DNA from: a virus
Direction: 5' to 3' (one strand)
DNA: 64,000 nt
IMG/VR virus record: IMGVR_UViG_3300036852_000353
Coordinates: 47,556 to 111,555 of that record
Every line of letters starts with the position of its first letter. Within the stretch, counting starts at the first letter, position 1. The notes below the pieces were generated by a model that was given only the letters and a program-made list of their open reading frames with translations, was not told the origin of the DNA and did not search any database. The position numbers were made by a program, and so were the translations under genes. Positions 13,732 to 21,837 of the stretch are shown piece by piece.

Positions 13732-14053
13732 GTGTCTCCCCTCGCGCTTCGATGCGGTCGATGATCTGGGCGATGGGGTCGCTGGCAGGCAACTCCATCG
13801 CAGTTCTCAGGTCTGTGGCCGGTTTGATCCGGCTGTTGTATTCCTCCCACGACCACTTCGTCAGCAGCGTCCCCACGCTCAGATCGCTGTCGAAGAGGCC
13901 TCGGAGGGTAATGCATGTGGCCCAGCTCAGCGGGGCCGTCCAGTACCCGGCGTTCTTGTCGTAACGGGCGCCGGGTACTTGCTGGACCAGGTGCCGCTCG
14001 TGGTACTGCGTACGCACGGCGATGCGACCGTCCACGATCTCAGCGACCGGCAT
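13718..14053 (-). CDS. Unknown protein, SNF2-associated (HARP-like?)
   Basis: 111 aa. YHERHLVQQVPGARYDKNAGYWTAP is reminiscent of the small HARP/N-terminal modules that accompany SNF2 helicases; this is inference. GGAGGATGGC precedes ATG 14053. It overlaps the helicase by 14 bases, which suggests a joint role, perhaps a split HARP-SNF2 protein. Confidence 0.55.
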   Translation of the reverse strand: MPVAEIVDGRIAVRTQYHERHLVQQVPGARYDKNAGYWTAPLSWATCITLRGLFDSDLSVGTLLTKWSWEEYNSRIKPATDLRTAMELPASDPIAQIIDRIEARGETREAA

Positions 14054-14118
14054 GCCATCCTCCGCATGTCTGCCGCCTCGAACAAGATTCCGAGTACGGC
14101 GGCGATCATAACACCTGC

Positions 14119-14610
14119 TCAGTAGCCGAGGGGTAGTCCCTTGCGGACGTTTTCCGGCACAGGTTTCATTCTGATCAGGTGTCTGAACAGGTGACATGCC
14201 GCGTCGTTGGCGTGCTGCTGGCCCGGCTGGTACCAGCCCAGACGGCGCAGGAAGACCGTCGTACTGCCCGCCATGCGGGCCGAGGACGGCTGCCCCTTGA
14301 TCTGCGGGATGCCGTACTGCTGGCATGCCTGGTCGATGACGGCAATGGCGTCGTTACTGGGCTTCGCGTTCGACCCCGGCCGAGGGCGAGGCGTCTGGAT
14401 GTACAGCTCGTAGCCGACGGCGAGGCGCCCTTCGTACATGTACTGCAAGTCGGCAAGACACTGCCCGAGTTCCTCGTAGCTGTACTGACCGGAGGTGACG
14501 TCAAGGACGGCACTGTACTGGCCGGAGGTGAACCGGTCGGCCGTGATGTCATAGACGGCGCCGCCGGTGGTGAGGCCGGGATCGAACCAGGCAATGACGT
14601 CCTCGGTCAC
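14119..14610 (-). CDS. RuvC-like Holliday-junction resolvase
   Basis: 163 aa. Begins with the RNase H-fold strand AWFDPGLTTGG (first Asp ~8), with later acidic positions and a C-terminal NDAACHLFRH (Asp). This is the arrangement of phage RuvC-like resolvases, which cut branched DNA before packaging. GTG 14610 overlaps the upstream stop as GTGA. Confidence 0.7.
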   Translation of the reverse strand: MTEDVIAWFDPGLTTGGAVYDITADRFTSGQYSAVLDVTSGQYSYEELGQCLADLQYMYEGRLAVGYELYIQTPRPRPGSNAKPSNDAIAVIDQACQQYGIPQIKGQPSSARMAGSTTVFLRRLGWYQPGQQHANDAACHLFRHLIRMKPVPENVRKGLPLGY

Positions 14611-14921
14611 TGGTCGTCCTTGATCTCGGTGACCTTCACCCCGCGCCGCCAGCCACCGCGCCACATCTCGTGGTACTTCTGCTGGTCGATCCTGGCGAGT
14701 TCGAGCAGCAGCTCGGGATCCTCCGGCGGCGCGGCGGCCATCAGGCGCTGGACTTCGCACACGGGGTAGCGGCGCAGACCGTTGGGTGTGCGGAAGAACC
14801 CGATGATGCCGTTCGTGGCCCACTTGGTGACGGTCCGGGCGTCGACGTCGAAGATCTTCCCAACGTCGCGGGGGGTGAGTGTCTCCTCGTGGAGCCAGTG
14901 CTTGGGGATCTCGGCAGCCAT
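14607..14921 (-). CDS. MerR/excisionase-like HTH protein
   Basis: 104 aa. TPRDVGKIFDVDARTVTKWA (residues ~16-35) is a clear helix-turn-helix, followed by the wing-like FFRTPNGLRRYPVCEV. Likely a small DNA-binding regulator within the replication operon. Confidence 0.7.
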   Translation of the reverse strand: MAAEIPKHWLHEETLTPRDVGKIFDVDARTVTKWATNGIIGFFRTPNGLRRYPVCEVQRLMAAAPPEDPELLLELARIDQQKYHEMWRGGWRRGVKVTEIKDDQ

Positions 14922-14954
14922 GCGGCCTCCTTTACGCCAACGTTCGGTTGTGGG

Positions 14955-15311
14955 TCACAGGGCAGGCGGCCGGGCCAGCAGCCGGGCGATGTCGCTGAGA
15001 GTCTTGGTGTGTTCGTCAACCCGCTTGCGCTCGGCGTCGTAGTCGCGTCGCAGGGCGCGGGTGTCTTCGGCGCCCTGGTAGTGACGCACCAGCGCATCGA
15101 GGAGTGACTGGCCGACCTCGAACGGCAGACAGAAGGACGGCTTGTCCTCCTGGTCCGAGGCAGCGGCACCATCCGGGAGCGGTTCCCACCGGCGCCCGAA
15201 CTCGTCGCCTTCCGGTCGCAGGATGTAGCGCGGATCGCCGTCAAACTTGCGGATGATGTAGATATCGAGACTGTCGCGGAAGAATCTCTCGCCGATGTAG
15301 ACCTGGATCAC
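14955..15311 (-). CDS. Unknown protein, 118 aa
   Basis: Beta-rich N-terminus (IQVYIGERFFRDSLDIYII) and a charged helical C-terminus with heptads. GTG 15311 overlaps the upstream stop (GTGA). No domain recognised. Confidence 0.55.
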   Translation of the reverse strand: MIQVYIGERFFRDSLDIYIIRKFDGDPRYILRPEGDEFGRRWEPLPDGAAASDQEDKPSFCLPFEVGQSLLDALVRHYQGAEDTRALRRDYDAERKRVDEHTKTLSDIARLLARPPAL

Positions 15312-15676
15312 CAGCTCACCACCCTCGGAGCATCGTCGGAGACCTCGTGGTGCGACCACACCGTGATGTGCTTGAAGCCCCCGGCCTTCAGGCGATCGAC
15401 CAGCTCATCGGGCTGGGCGTAGTTCCAGCCGAACCAGATGACCGCGCTCCCGGCGACCTTGCTGCCGTGCTGTAGCGTTGGCCAGTCGTCCCGCTCCAGG
15501 GAGATGATCGGGATGTCTGCGGAGAAGTCTTCTACCGGACAGTCGTCGCCGTACTCGCGTGCGGGGATGGCATAGACGGCTTCCCAGATGGCCTTGGCGA
15601 CCTTCGGTGCGACGGCTTCGGCGAGTCCGTCTTCGCTGTCGCCGATGATGACGAACATGTCGGTGACGCTGCTCAT
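15308..15676 (-). CDS. Unknown protein, 122 aa
   Basis: Begins MSSVTDMFVIIGDSEDGL and continues with an alpha/beta pattern ending HHEVSDDAPRVVSW. ATG 15676 overlaps the upstream stop. No known motif. Confidence 0.55.
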   Translation of the reverse strand: MSSVTDMFVIIGDSEDGLAEAVAPKVAKAIWEAVYAIPAREYGDDCPVEDFSADIPIISLERDDWPTLQHGSKVAGSAVIWFGWNYAQPDELVDRLKAGGFKHITVWSHHEVSDDAPRVVSW

Positions 15677-15960
15677 GACGACACCGCCTTCCACAGATCC
15701 GACACCAGGTGCCAGACCAGCGCTCCGTCCGGTGTCAGCGCGGTGCCTACATACAGAGCTTCCTCGGGTATCTCGTGGCCAGTGCCATAGACACGGAAAC
15801 GCAGCTCGTCTACAAACTCGTCAGCGTCGTCTTCAAAAGGATGCGCCCAAAACTCCACGAAACCATGGTGGCGGCAGGCCACGTGCAACGGCGGCCCGCA
15901 CTTGAAGGTGTGCCAGCGGTCGTCGACTGGGACCTCGTAGCGGTAGATGCGGTATGTCAC
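15673..15960 (-). CDS. Unknown protein, 95 aa
   Basis: Aromatic, acidic protein. GTG 15960 overlaps the polymerase stop as GTGA, so it is the cistron directly after DNA polymerase. Role unknown. Confidence 0.55.
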   Translation of the reverse strand: MTYRIYRYEVPVDDRWHTFKCGPPLHVACRHHGFVEFWAHPFEDDADEFVDELRFRVYGTGHEIPEEALYVGTALTPDGALVWHLVSDLWKAVSS

Positions 15961-17741
15961 TTCTGCCACCTCTCCGCCATGATCTTTCCGCCAGCAGTGA
16001 GGGGCACGCGGTAGGACGTTCTGTCGGTCATGCACTCCTGGACGGTCCTCAGAACTTCTTCAGCCTGGTCGGCAGGCGCTTCGAGAAGGATCTCGTCGTG
16101 CACGGGCAGGCGCAGCATGGAGGTCAGGCCTGCTGCGTCCATGTTCAGCAGGCAGAGCTTCATGTAGCGAGCGGCTTCGCCCTGGATTGCGTAGTTGAGG
16201 GTGGCGTATTCCTTGCCTCTGTCGCAGGGCAGGAAGCGGCCGTCGCTGAGGTGCACTCCCCCTCGTCCGTGGGGACCGTTGCCGCGTTTCGCGTCGTGTT
16301 CGAGGCGGTTCATCAGCCGCTTCATGCCGGGGAAGCGGGAGTTGAACATTTTCTCGAAGTAGGCCACGTGCTCCAGGCTGGCGCCGGAGGTCATGGCGAT
16401 CTTGTCGCGGCCTCCGCCGTATGCCTTCGCGTAGACGCTGTTCTTCGTCAGCTGACGGCGGGGGTCGTCCTTGATGAGGGCGGCGTCGGCGTAGAGGGTC
16501 CGCGCGACCAGGGTGAAGAAGTCGGGGCCGATCGTGTCTGCTTCATGGAACGCCTGGATGAGGCCTTCGTCGCCGGAAAGGTGCGCGAGGATACGCGCTT
16601 CAACTTGATCCAAGTCGCATGAAACCAGGACGCATCCGGGGCGCGGGATGAAGCTGCCGCGGATGACTTTGTCATCCCGTGGGAGCTGCTGCAGCGGTGG
16701 GTCGGAGACGGACATCCGCCCTGTGCGGGCGCCCATGACGTTGATGCTGCAGTGGACTACATCATGTGCGTCGGCCAGTTCCAGGAAGGCGCTGCTGTAG
16801 CGGTCGCGGATGTCTTCGGTGTGCCGGACGGCGCGTATGTACTGGGCGAGCTGGCGGACGGCTGCATTCTCGCCGTGGTCGGCGTAGAACTTGAGGGCGT
16901 CCTTGTCGAATTGCGGGGCGCCCTTGTCCGTGTAGTACATGATCTTTTGCCCGCAGGCGTCCATGGCCTTGGCTATCTGGGCGCTGGACTTGGGGCTGGT
17001 GATCTTGTGGGCGTTCTTGAGCCAGGTGCGGATCTTGTCCGATGCGGCGTCGAAGTCGTCGATGGACTGCTTGACGTAGGGGACGTCGAGCTGCAGGCCG
17101 CTGCGCATCATGAGGGTGCAGATGCGGGTGGCGGCCCGCTCCAGGGAGTACGCATCGGGGCAGGTGGCGTTGACGCGTGAGCTGAGGTGCGGCTCCAGGT
17201 GGACGGTCTCCACCGGGTCGAGACTCCCGTACAACCAGAAGGGCGGGTAGTCGATGGGGACGGTGCCCCAGTCCCAGCCGTTGGCTTTCATGCCTTCGTC
17301 GAGTTCCTGCTGGCCGACGGCGGCCTGCGGGTCGACGAATCGTTTGTTCAGCGGCTTGAGGCGGTTGTCCCGGGTGGGGTCGTCGAGCCGGGCCATGGTG
17401 AGGGTGTCGTGCAGGCGCTCCCAGGGGATTTCGTAGCCGGTGTGCTCGGCGACGAACTGCCAGTCGAAGGGCGCGTTGTGGGCGACGTACTCGCCGTCGT
17501 ACTCGCGGAAGGCTTCGAGGGCGACGCCACCCCACTGCTGCCAGGGGATGAGCCAGCCGTGGTGGTGGTCGCCGAACTGGAGGGTGCGCAGGTGATTGCG
17601 GTACGCGCTGAGCCCGGATGTTTCTGTGTCGAATCCGAGGGGGCCTTCGCGGCGCTGGCCGAGCCAGGTCTTGAATGCGACGGCGTCGGCAACGGACTCC
17701 ACCAGGTGGAGTTCTACGTCTGCGAGAGGTGACGTCGTCAC
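15957..17741 (-). CDS. DNA polymerase I-type replicative polymerase
   Basis: 594 aa, family A. A 3'-5' exonuclease domain carries FDTETSG (DxE, ~38) and VAHNAPFDWQF (~95). Polymerase motif A is SCDLDQVEARILAHL, motif B RRQLTKNSVYAKAYGGG, motif C LPVHDEILLEAP. It lacks the 5'-3' exonuclease domain of bacterial Pol I, as usual in phages, and synthesises phage DNA. GTG 17741 is set by GAGGAG, which lies in the 3' arm of a 12-bp hairpin (17746-17781). Confidence 0.93.
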   Translation of the reverse strand: MTTSPLADVELHLVESVADAVAFKTWLGQRREGPLGFDTETSGLSAYRNHLRTLQFGDHHHGWLIPWQQWGGVALEAFREYDGEYVAHNAPFDWQFVAEHTGYEIPWERLHDTLTMARLDDPTRDNRLKPLNKRFVDPQAAVGQQELDEGMKANGWDWGTVPIDYPPFWLYGSLDPVETVHLEPHLSSRVNATCPDAYSLERAATRICTLMMRSGLQLDVPYVKQSIDDFDAASDKIRTWLKNAHKITSPKSSAQIAKAMDACGQKIMYYTDKGAPQFDKDALKFYADHGENAAVRQLAQYIRAVRHTEDIRDRYSSAFLELADAHDVVHCSINVMGARTGRMSVSDPPLQQLPRDDKVIRGSFIPRPGCVLVSCDLDQVEARILAHLSGDEGLIQAFHEADTIGPDFFTLVARTLYADAALIKDDPRRQLTKNSVYAKAYGGGRDKIAMTSGASLEHVAYFEKMFNSRFPGMKRLMNRLEHDAKRGNGPHGRGGVHLSDGRFLPCDRGKEYATLNYAIQGEAARYMKLCLLNMDAAGLTSMLRLPVHDEILLEAPADQAEEVLRTVQECMTDRTSYRVPLTAGGKIMAERWQK

Positions 17742-17745
17742 GTGT

Positions 17746-17781
17746 GTGCACTCCTCGTGCTGTTGTTGCCGAGGAGTGCAC
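17746..17781 (-). promoter_or_regulatory. 5'-UTR hairpin burying the polymerase ribosome binding site
   Basis: Perfect 12-bp stem GTGCACTCCTCG / CGAGGAGTGCAC with a 12-nt loop GCAACAACAGCA. The GAGGAG Shine-Dalgarno of the polymerase GTG start is wholly inside the stem. In T4, DNA polymerase represses its own translation by binding a hairpin over its RBS; a similar control is an inference here. Confidence 0.6.
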
Positions 17782-17810
17782 AGTAAACACGTCAGAGTTG
17801 ACGCGGCAAG

Positions 17811-17863
17811 ATTTTCTCAGATCAAATCTAGCTTGTCAACCTGGTGGAGACAAAAAGTGTCAA
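17811..17863 (-). promoter_or_regulatory. Polymerase promoter region with duplicated GGTTGACA
   Basis: -35 TTGACA at 17834-17839, 17-bp spacer, -10 GAAAAT at 17811-17816. A second GGTTGACA lies 24 bp upstream (17858-17863), either a second -35 or half of a direct-repeat operator. Confidence 0.5.
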
Positions 17864-17880
17864 CCCGGTGGTGACGAAGA

Positions 17881-18234
17881 TCAGGCGGCCTGTTCCTCCA
17901 CCGGGCCGGACTGCCCGATCCACTTCAGCCACGTGCGTTTTTCGGCCTCCGTGACCGATGGGAAGCTGGAATCGAGGCCCAGCGTGTCGAGGATGCCCGG
18001 GTGCCGTTCGTCCGTGGTGAGCAGGCTGTCGGCGTCCCGGCGGTGATTGGGGTGCGTGCACGGCGTGGTCGGCGTGGCGTCGCATCGGTGCCGGTTGCTC
18101 AGGCGGCGTGCTTCCATGGTGGCCATGCGGCGCTGAATGTCTTCGGCGACGTCGTCGGGGACCCGGGTAGCGTGCCGCGGGCGGCGTACGGGGCGGGCGG
18201 AGGGGTCCTCGGCGTACAGCTCATCGATATTCAT
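17881..18234 (-). CDS. Unknown protein, 117 aa
   Basis: Acidic start MNIDELYAED, basic centre, and CDATPTTPCTHPNHRRD that may bind metal. Short gap to the gene at 18249. No family recognised. Confidence 0.55.
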   Translation of the reverse strand: MNIDELYAEDPSARPVRRPRHATRVPDDVAEDIQRRMATMEARRLSNRHRCDATPTTPCTHPNHRRDADSLLTTDERHPGILDTLGLDSSFPSVTEAEKRTWLKWIGQSGPVEEQAA

Positions 18235-18248
18235 ACAGTTTCCTTATC

Positions 18249-18902
18249 TCAAATCCTTCTCGGACCCTTCCACGCCATCGCGATGTCCGGATCTTTTCGG
18301 GCCGCCTCTCGTAGCATCCTGGCGGCCATTTGGCTGATTTCACCACTGTGGCGATACAGCCTGCTGACGATGGCAGCCGCGTCGGAGCACAGATAAACAT
18401 GGGTGTCCGAACGTTCTTCGGCGATACGTTCATCGGCCCGCATCTCTTCCAGGTCCAGCGGTTTGCACGTCGGGCAGGGATAAAGATTGCGCCAACGGGT
18501 GGGATTTCGTTGTACGGATCCGACCGCGTTGATCATATGCCTTCTTCTGACGCAGGGACCATCGGCGCGGTGGTAGACCCAGGAGCGGGCGATGATCTCC
18601 AGGGCGTAGCGGAAGGGTTTGTCCTGCTGCCTTTCGTCGGGGGCGAAAGGTTTTGCGCAAGCTGCGCAGATGATCTGGCCCTCCGTGAGCGTGTCCTCGC
18701 TGGCCAGCAGCGTGCGGGGTGGACTGCACCCTCCGCAGCTGAGTGTGAGCCGCCAGTCATGGACCGTCTCGACGATCTGATAGAGCGCCATATCGGTCCA
18801 GCGTGGTTTGCGGTCACTGCCGAAGCGCTGGTCGACCAGCAATACGCCTGTGACGGTGAACGGGCCCAGACGGTCGTGCACGGTGAATTCTTTGTTTTCC
18901 AT
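18249..18902 (-). CDS. Zn-ribbon protein, unknown, 217 aa
   Basis: CGGC ... CAAC and CPTC pairs suggest a zinc ribbon or multi-zinc fold. First gene of its unit; no clear Shine-Dalgarno before ATG 18902. Unknown role. Confidence 0.55.
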   Translation of the reverse strand: MENKEFTVHDRLGPFTVTGVLLVDQRFGSDRKPRWTDMALYQIVETVHDWRLTLSCGGCSPPRTLLASEDTLTEGQIICAACAKPFAPDERQQDKPFRYALEIIARSWVYHRADGPCVRRRHMINAVGSVQRNPTRWRNLYPCPTCKPLDLEEMRADERIAEERSDTHVYLCSDAAAIVSRLYRHSGEISQMAARMLREAARKDPDIAMAWKGPRRI

Positions 18903-18973
18903 GTGCTCGTCCTAGCTGGCGCCTACATGTCCCTACTGCTTCCGGCGAGCAAAGTAGTTGACTGGGGTTCAAT

Positions 18974-19004
18974 GCCCGTCGCACGCCATAGGAGTGCGAC
19001 GGGC
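18974..19004 (-). terminator. Hairpin, terminator or operator
   Basis: 11-bp stem GCCCGTCGCAC/GTGCGACGGGC, 9-nt loop. Confidence 0.6.
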
Positions 19005-19048
19005 TTCCTCGTCCTGGCGCGAAGCGTAACAGAGAGTGTGCAAAATTG

Positions 19049-19092
19049 CCGCCCCGATGTGGCACGAATCATGCCCACGATCGGGGCGGCTG
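19049..19092 (-). terminator. Rho-independent terminator
   Basis: 11-bp stem GCCGCCCCGAT/ATCGGGGCGGC followed on the minus strand by AATTTTG. It ends the operon with the genes at 19171-19930. Confidence 0.75.
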
Positions 19093-19170
19093 CTCCGTTC
19101 ATTCCGTCGAGTAGTGTTTCGGTCAAAACCAGGTGGACAGGACCGGCCGTTGCACAGTGCGTCAGTATGC

Positions 19171-19332
19171 CTACGGTCGGTGCGTATATCCGTCCTCTTG
19201 TGCAACTTCCTGACCGATGTCCACTTGCTTCCCCCTGCCACTCATACAAGCGGATGAGTGCCCGTGAATGTCACAGCAGGCGCCGCAGTCGCAGGCGGGG
19301 TCGCGCCGCAGGTGGGCGGGTACGCCATCCAT
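19171..19332 (-). CDS. Small Cys-rich protein, 53 aa
   Basis: Contains ACDCGACCDIHGHSSAC, a likely metal site. ATG 19332 overlaps the SLOG stop (TGATG). Last gene of its operon. Confidence 0.55.
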   Translation of the reverse strand: MDGVPAHLRRDPACDCGACCDIHGHSSACMSGRGKQVDIGQEVAQEDGYTHRP

Positions 19333-19787
19333 CAGACTGCCCCCTGGTCGGTCATCCATCTACGGGCGCGCTGGACGGACCACTCGTCAACCTCGATGCA
19401 CGACTCCTTCATGCGCTTGACACAGTCCCAGGTTCCACGCGAGGTCGGCTCGGGGAAGGCCAGACCGTGAATCATGTCGGTGGGTGCCAGCTGCAGGGCC
19501 TCATTCACGATGCCCTGATTGCGGATGGGGCCCGCCGCATTGTCGTAGCGGTCCCAGTCCGCCGGACGGCGCCGCAGATCGATGCCCGGGGCGGTCTGCG
19601 CCCAGTCGTCTGCGTAGCGGTCGGCACCTGTCATCTCGTCGCTGCCGAGTGGCTGGCAGGCGCCGTGGAAGAGGATGAAGTTCCCATACCAGACGTAGAG
19701 GGTGTTGAGGTTCGATTCGACCACGCGGCGCAGGTTCTGCGGGTAGCTGCGTCCGCCGGTCACGATGACGACGTGCTGAGCATTCAC
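19332..19787 (-). CDS. YspA-like SLOG-family protein
   Basis: 151 aa. VIVTGGRSYPQ near the start, HGACQPLGSDEMTGAD, GPIRNQGIVNEAL and MIHGLAFPEPTSRGTWDCVKRM match the cpYpsA-related SLOG (DUF2493) fold, thought to bind nucleotide-like ligands. It is common in phages and conflict systems; biochemical role unproven. GTG 19787 overlaps the upstream stop (GTGA). Confidence 0.75.
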   Translation of the reverse strand: MNAQHVVIVTGGRSYPQNLRRVVESNLNTLYVWYGNFILFHGACQPLGSDEMTGADRYADDWAQTAPGIDLRRRPADWDRYDNAAGPIRNQGIVNEALQLAPTDMIHGLAFPEPTSRGTWDCVKRMKESCIEVDEWSVQRARRWMTDQGAV

Positions 19788-19930
19788 GCGGCCATCCCGT
19801 TCAGTGCGTCGAGAACACGCCGCATGGTGTCGATGTCGTTGTCGTAGGGCCGGGCCAGCGGGTTTTCCTGCTCGCTGGCGGGCTCGCCCTGCGTGATGTC
19901 ATCGGTGTCGTCGTGCTTGTCCAAAGCCAT
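19784..19930 (-). CDS. Small acidic protein, 48 aa
   Basis: Begins MALDKHDDTDDITQGEPASE, strongly acidic. ATG 19930 follows GACAAGGAAGGCCAGCC. It leads the SLOG operon and is coupled to it through GTGA. Confidence 0.65.
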   Translation of the reverse strand: MALDKHDDTDDITQGEPASEQENPLARPYDNDIDTMRRVLDALNGMAA

Positions 19931-19937
19931 GGCTGGC

Positions 19938-19947
19938 CTTCCTTGTC
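19938..19947 (-). promoter_or_regulatory. Start-associated GACAAGGAAG motif
   Basis: Leads the operon at 19171-19930. Confidence 0.7.
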
Positions 19948-19972
19948 ATGTTCCCCTGTACCCGAGGGGCGG

Positions 19973-20488
19973 TTACTGCTGTGGTGCGGGGGGCTCATCG
20001 TCGATCCAGACGATCTCAGTGTTGCCGTTGTGACCGCTGATCTGCTGGAACGGCGCGATGCCGGGGTTGTCGTAGAACTCGAACTTGGGCTGATTCCGCG
20101 GCGGGCCGCCGAGCCAGCGGATGGCGGTGGCGCCATCGGAGAAGACGCAGAACTCCACGATGTGGCCGAGACCGGAGATCCCGGTGATGTCGACCTTGCG
20201 CAGGGCCGTTCCGCGGCTCGGCTGCCGCTCTGGTATCGGCCGCACCGGCTGGGGTGGTGCGTGGATGACGCCGTCGTCGTGGTTCTCGGGTATGTACGAC
20301 ATAGGTTCCTCCTGTGCCGGTTGCTTCAGGGCCTCGCGCAACCTGACGTACAGGTCGCGTGTGGCCTCGCTGACACTGTGCCCGAGGGGCAGGTCCGCCA
20401 TGATGTCGTCGGCCTGCCCCTCGGTGAAGCTCAGGGTGATCGTGCGCTGCCCCGGGGGCGCACTATTGGCTGCTGGCAGCTCGTTCAT
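19973..20488 (-). CDS. Unknown protein, 171 aa, possible internal start
   Basis: Residues 1-60 (MNELPAANSAPPGQRTITLS...) are helical and charged; residues 63-171 are beta-rich. An AGGAGG followed by ATG at 20302 lies inside the frame, so a separate 109-aa product (MSYIPENHDD...) may also be made. ATG 20488 overlaps the upstream stop by 26 bases. Function unknown. Confidence 0.55.
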   Translation of the reverse strand: MNELPAANSAPPGQRTITLSFTEGQADDIMADLPLGHSVSEATRDLYVRLREALKQPAQEEPMSYIPENHDDGVIHAPPQPVRPIPERQPSRGTALRKVDITGISGLGHIVEFCVFSDGATAIRWLGGPPRNQPKFEFYDNPGIAPFQQISGHNGNTEIVWIDDEPPAPQQ

Positions 20489-21143
20489 CGGACTTCTTCG
20501 GGGCTCCTTCCGGCTCCTGGTCGATGCGCGGCAGCGGGCATCCCCGGTAGTGCTGCGGCAGACTCTGCGGCGTGGTGAACGCCAGGCCCAGCTTGATGCA
20601 CTGCGCGTGGGCCCGGCACTGGTAGCGGGGCTCGCCGTTGCTCTCCCGGGGCAGGATGCCCTCGGGGTCTTCCCAGGCGATGTCCCACGCCCTGAGACCG
20701 TCATGGATCATGTCGGCGTGGGAGTTGCGGTCGGAGTAGTTGACGAGTTTCGGCCCGCCGCCTTCGGTGGGGTGCGGCAGCGGGCAGAGGATGCGGCGGA
20801 CGGGCTTGTCGGATTTGCCCTCCTCGGCCTTGTCTTCGATGGGCAGCTGCTCGGCGGCCTGGGGAGGGGGAGCACCCAGTTCCTTTGGCTTGGCAGTCTT
20901 CACTGCCTTGGCCCTCTTCCTGGGTGGTGCTTCCTCCTGAGCGGGGGCTGGGATCTCCCGGCCGCAGTCGACGAAGAGCCGCACGAACTCCTGGAAGAAC
21001 ACCTCATCCCTGCCGCACACGTCGACTTCCACCGGCGGGCGCCCGTCGACGGCGATGGTGTGCTGAGCAACAGCTTCCGTGTTGGGGAGGTCGTGCTGGT
21101 TGCAGGGATCGCATACTTCGATCCACTTGATGTCCTTGGCCAT
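20463..21143 (-). CDS. Unknown protein with zinc motifs, 226 aa
   Basis: CDPCNQHDLPN at the start, a long Lys/Pro/Ala-rich linker, then CPLPHP, CRAHAQC and YRGCPLP. The first module recalls Lsr2/histone-like N-terminal segments, but this is weak. ATG 21143 touches the upstream stop (TGATG). Confidence 0.5.
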   Translation of the reverse strand: MAKDIKWIEVCDPCNQHDLPNTEAVAQHTIAVDGRPPVEVDVCGRDEVFFQEFVRLFVDCGREIPAPAQEEAPPRKRAKAVKTAKPKELGAPPPQAAEQLPIEDKAEEGKSDKPVRRILCPLPHPTEGGGPKLVNYSDRNSHADMIHDGLRAWDIAWEDPEGILPRESNGEPRYQCRAHAQCIKLGLAFTTPQSLPQHYRGCPLPRIDQEPEGAPKKSDERAASSQ

Positions 21144-21499
21144 CAGCGGTTCGCCTTGCTCCGGTACTCGGCCTCGACGGCGGCTTCCCGGAAGACGGCG
21201 CGGCCGTCGCTGTCGAGGCGGCCGGTGCCCTTCGGCATCAGGTAGCCGTCGGGGTATTCCGACGTCGCATTGAGGATGTGGCCGCCGCTGATGACGTAGT
21301 GCCGCTTGTAGCCGCAGCGGCGGCAGCGGCGTGTGCGGATGTAGGTGCCGTTCTCGTCCATCTGGACGTCGTGCTTGGCCATGCTGTGGCCGTCGCTGCG
21401 GCACTCCACCCACGCCTGCTTGATGGTGCTGGCGAACTCCTGGACGTCGCCCACTTCGGCGATGGGCGACGCCTGCTTCTTCCTGCGGTTGGCAGCCAT
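21143..21499 (-). CDS. Zn-ribbon protein, unknown, 118 aa
   Basis: Basic N-terminus MAANRRKKQ, then TRRCRRCGYKRHYV. CRRC with nearby Cys/His suggests nucleic-acid binding. AAAGGA precedes ATG 21499. Confidence 0.55.
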   Translation of the reverse strand: MAANRRKKQASPIAEVGDVQEFASTIKQAWVECRSDGHSMAKHDVQMDENGTYIRTRRCRRCGYKRHYVISGGHILNATSEYPDGYLMPKGTGRLDSDGRAVFREAAVEAEYRSKANR

Positions 21500-21526
21500 G
21501 CGGATGTCCTTTGTGGTGGTGGTGAT

Positions 21527-21559
21527 CCGGTGGTGTGCAGGTTACCTGCACACCACCGG
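21527..21559 (-). promoter_or_regulatory. 33-bp near-perfect palindrome
   Basis: 15-bp arms CCGGTGGTGTGCAGG / CCTGCACACCACCGG around TTA. It lies between two leftward genes and upstream of the 21143-21499 start, with no T-tract. An operator, attenuator or terminator are all possible. Confidence 0.5.
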
Positions 21560-21564
21560 GTGTT

Positions 21565-21837
21565 TCAGCGGCTGGTCGGGGATTTACGGCCCCTGAGTTC
21601 GCTGGCCTTCTTCTTGCCTGCTTTGGTGACGGTGTAGACGGGGCTGTTGTCCTCCAGCTTCTCGTCGAGGAAGCCGTGGCGGACCAGGCCCTGGCACACG
21701 GCGTCGGTCAGCGCCCGGTTCTCGTCGTACAAGGCGTCGCCGTCCTTCAGGCGCCAGACGGGCTCCTTGCGTTTGGCCGCGGTGAGCTTGAGGAGCACCT
21801 CGGCGTGGGCTGTGCCGAAGGGGAGCTGCCGCGTCAT
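21565..21837 (-). CDS. Putative winged-helix protein, 90 aa
   Basis: Helical start (FGTAHAEVLLKLTAAKRKEP) and a VYTVTKAGKKKASEL ending typical of winged-helix wings. ATG 21837 overlaps the upstream stop (ATGA). Confidence 0.55.
   Translation of the reverse strand: MTRQLPFGTAHAEVLLKLTAAKRKEPVWRLKDGDALYDENRALTDAVCQGLVRHGFLDEKLEDNSPVYTVTKAGKKKASELRGRKSPTSR

Larger units (their letters stand above)
18903..19170. other. Intergenic region with two strong hairpins
   Basis: 268 bp without a supported gene. It carries two terminator-type hairpins (below) and presumably a promoter for the 18249 gene, although no consensus pair is evident. Confidence 0.5.
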
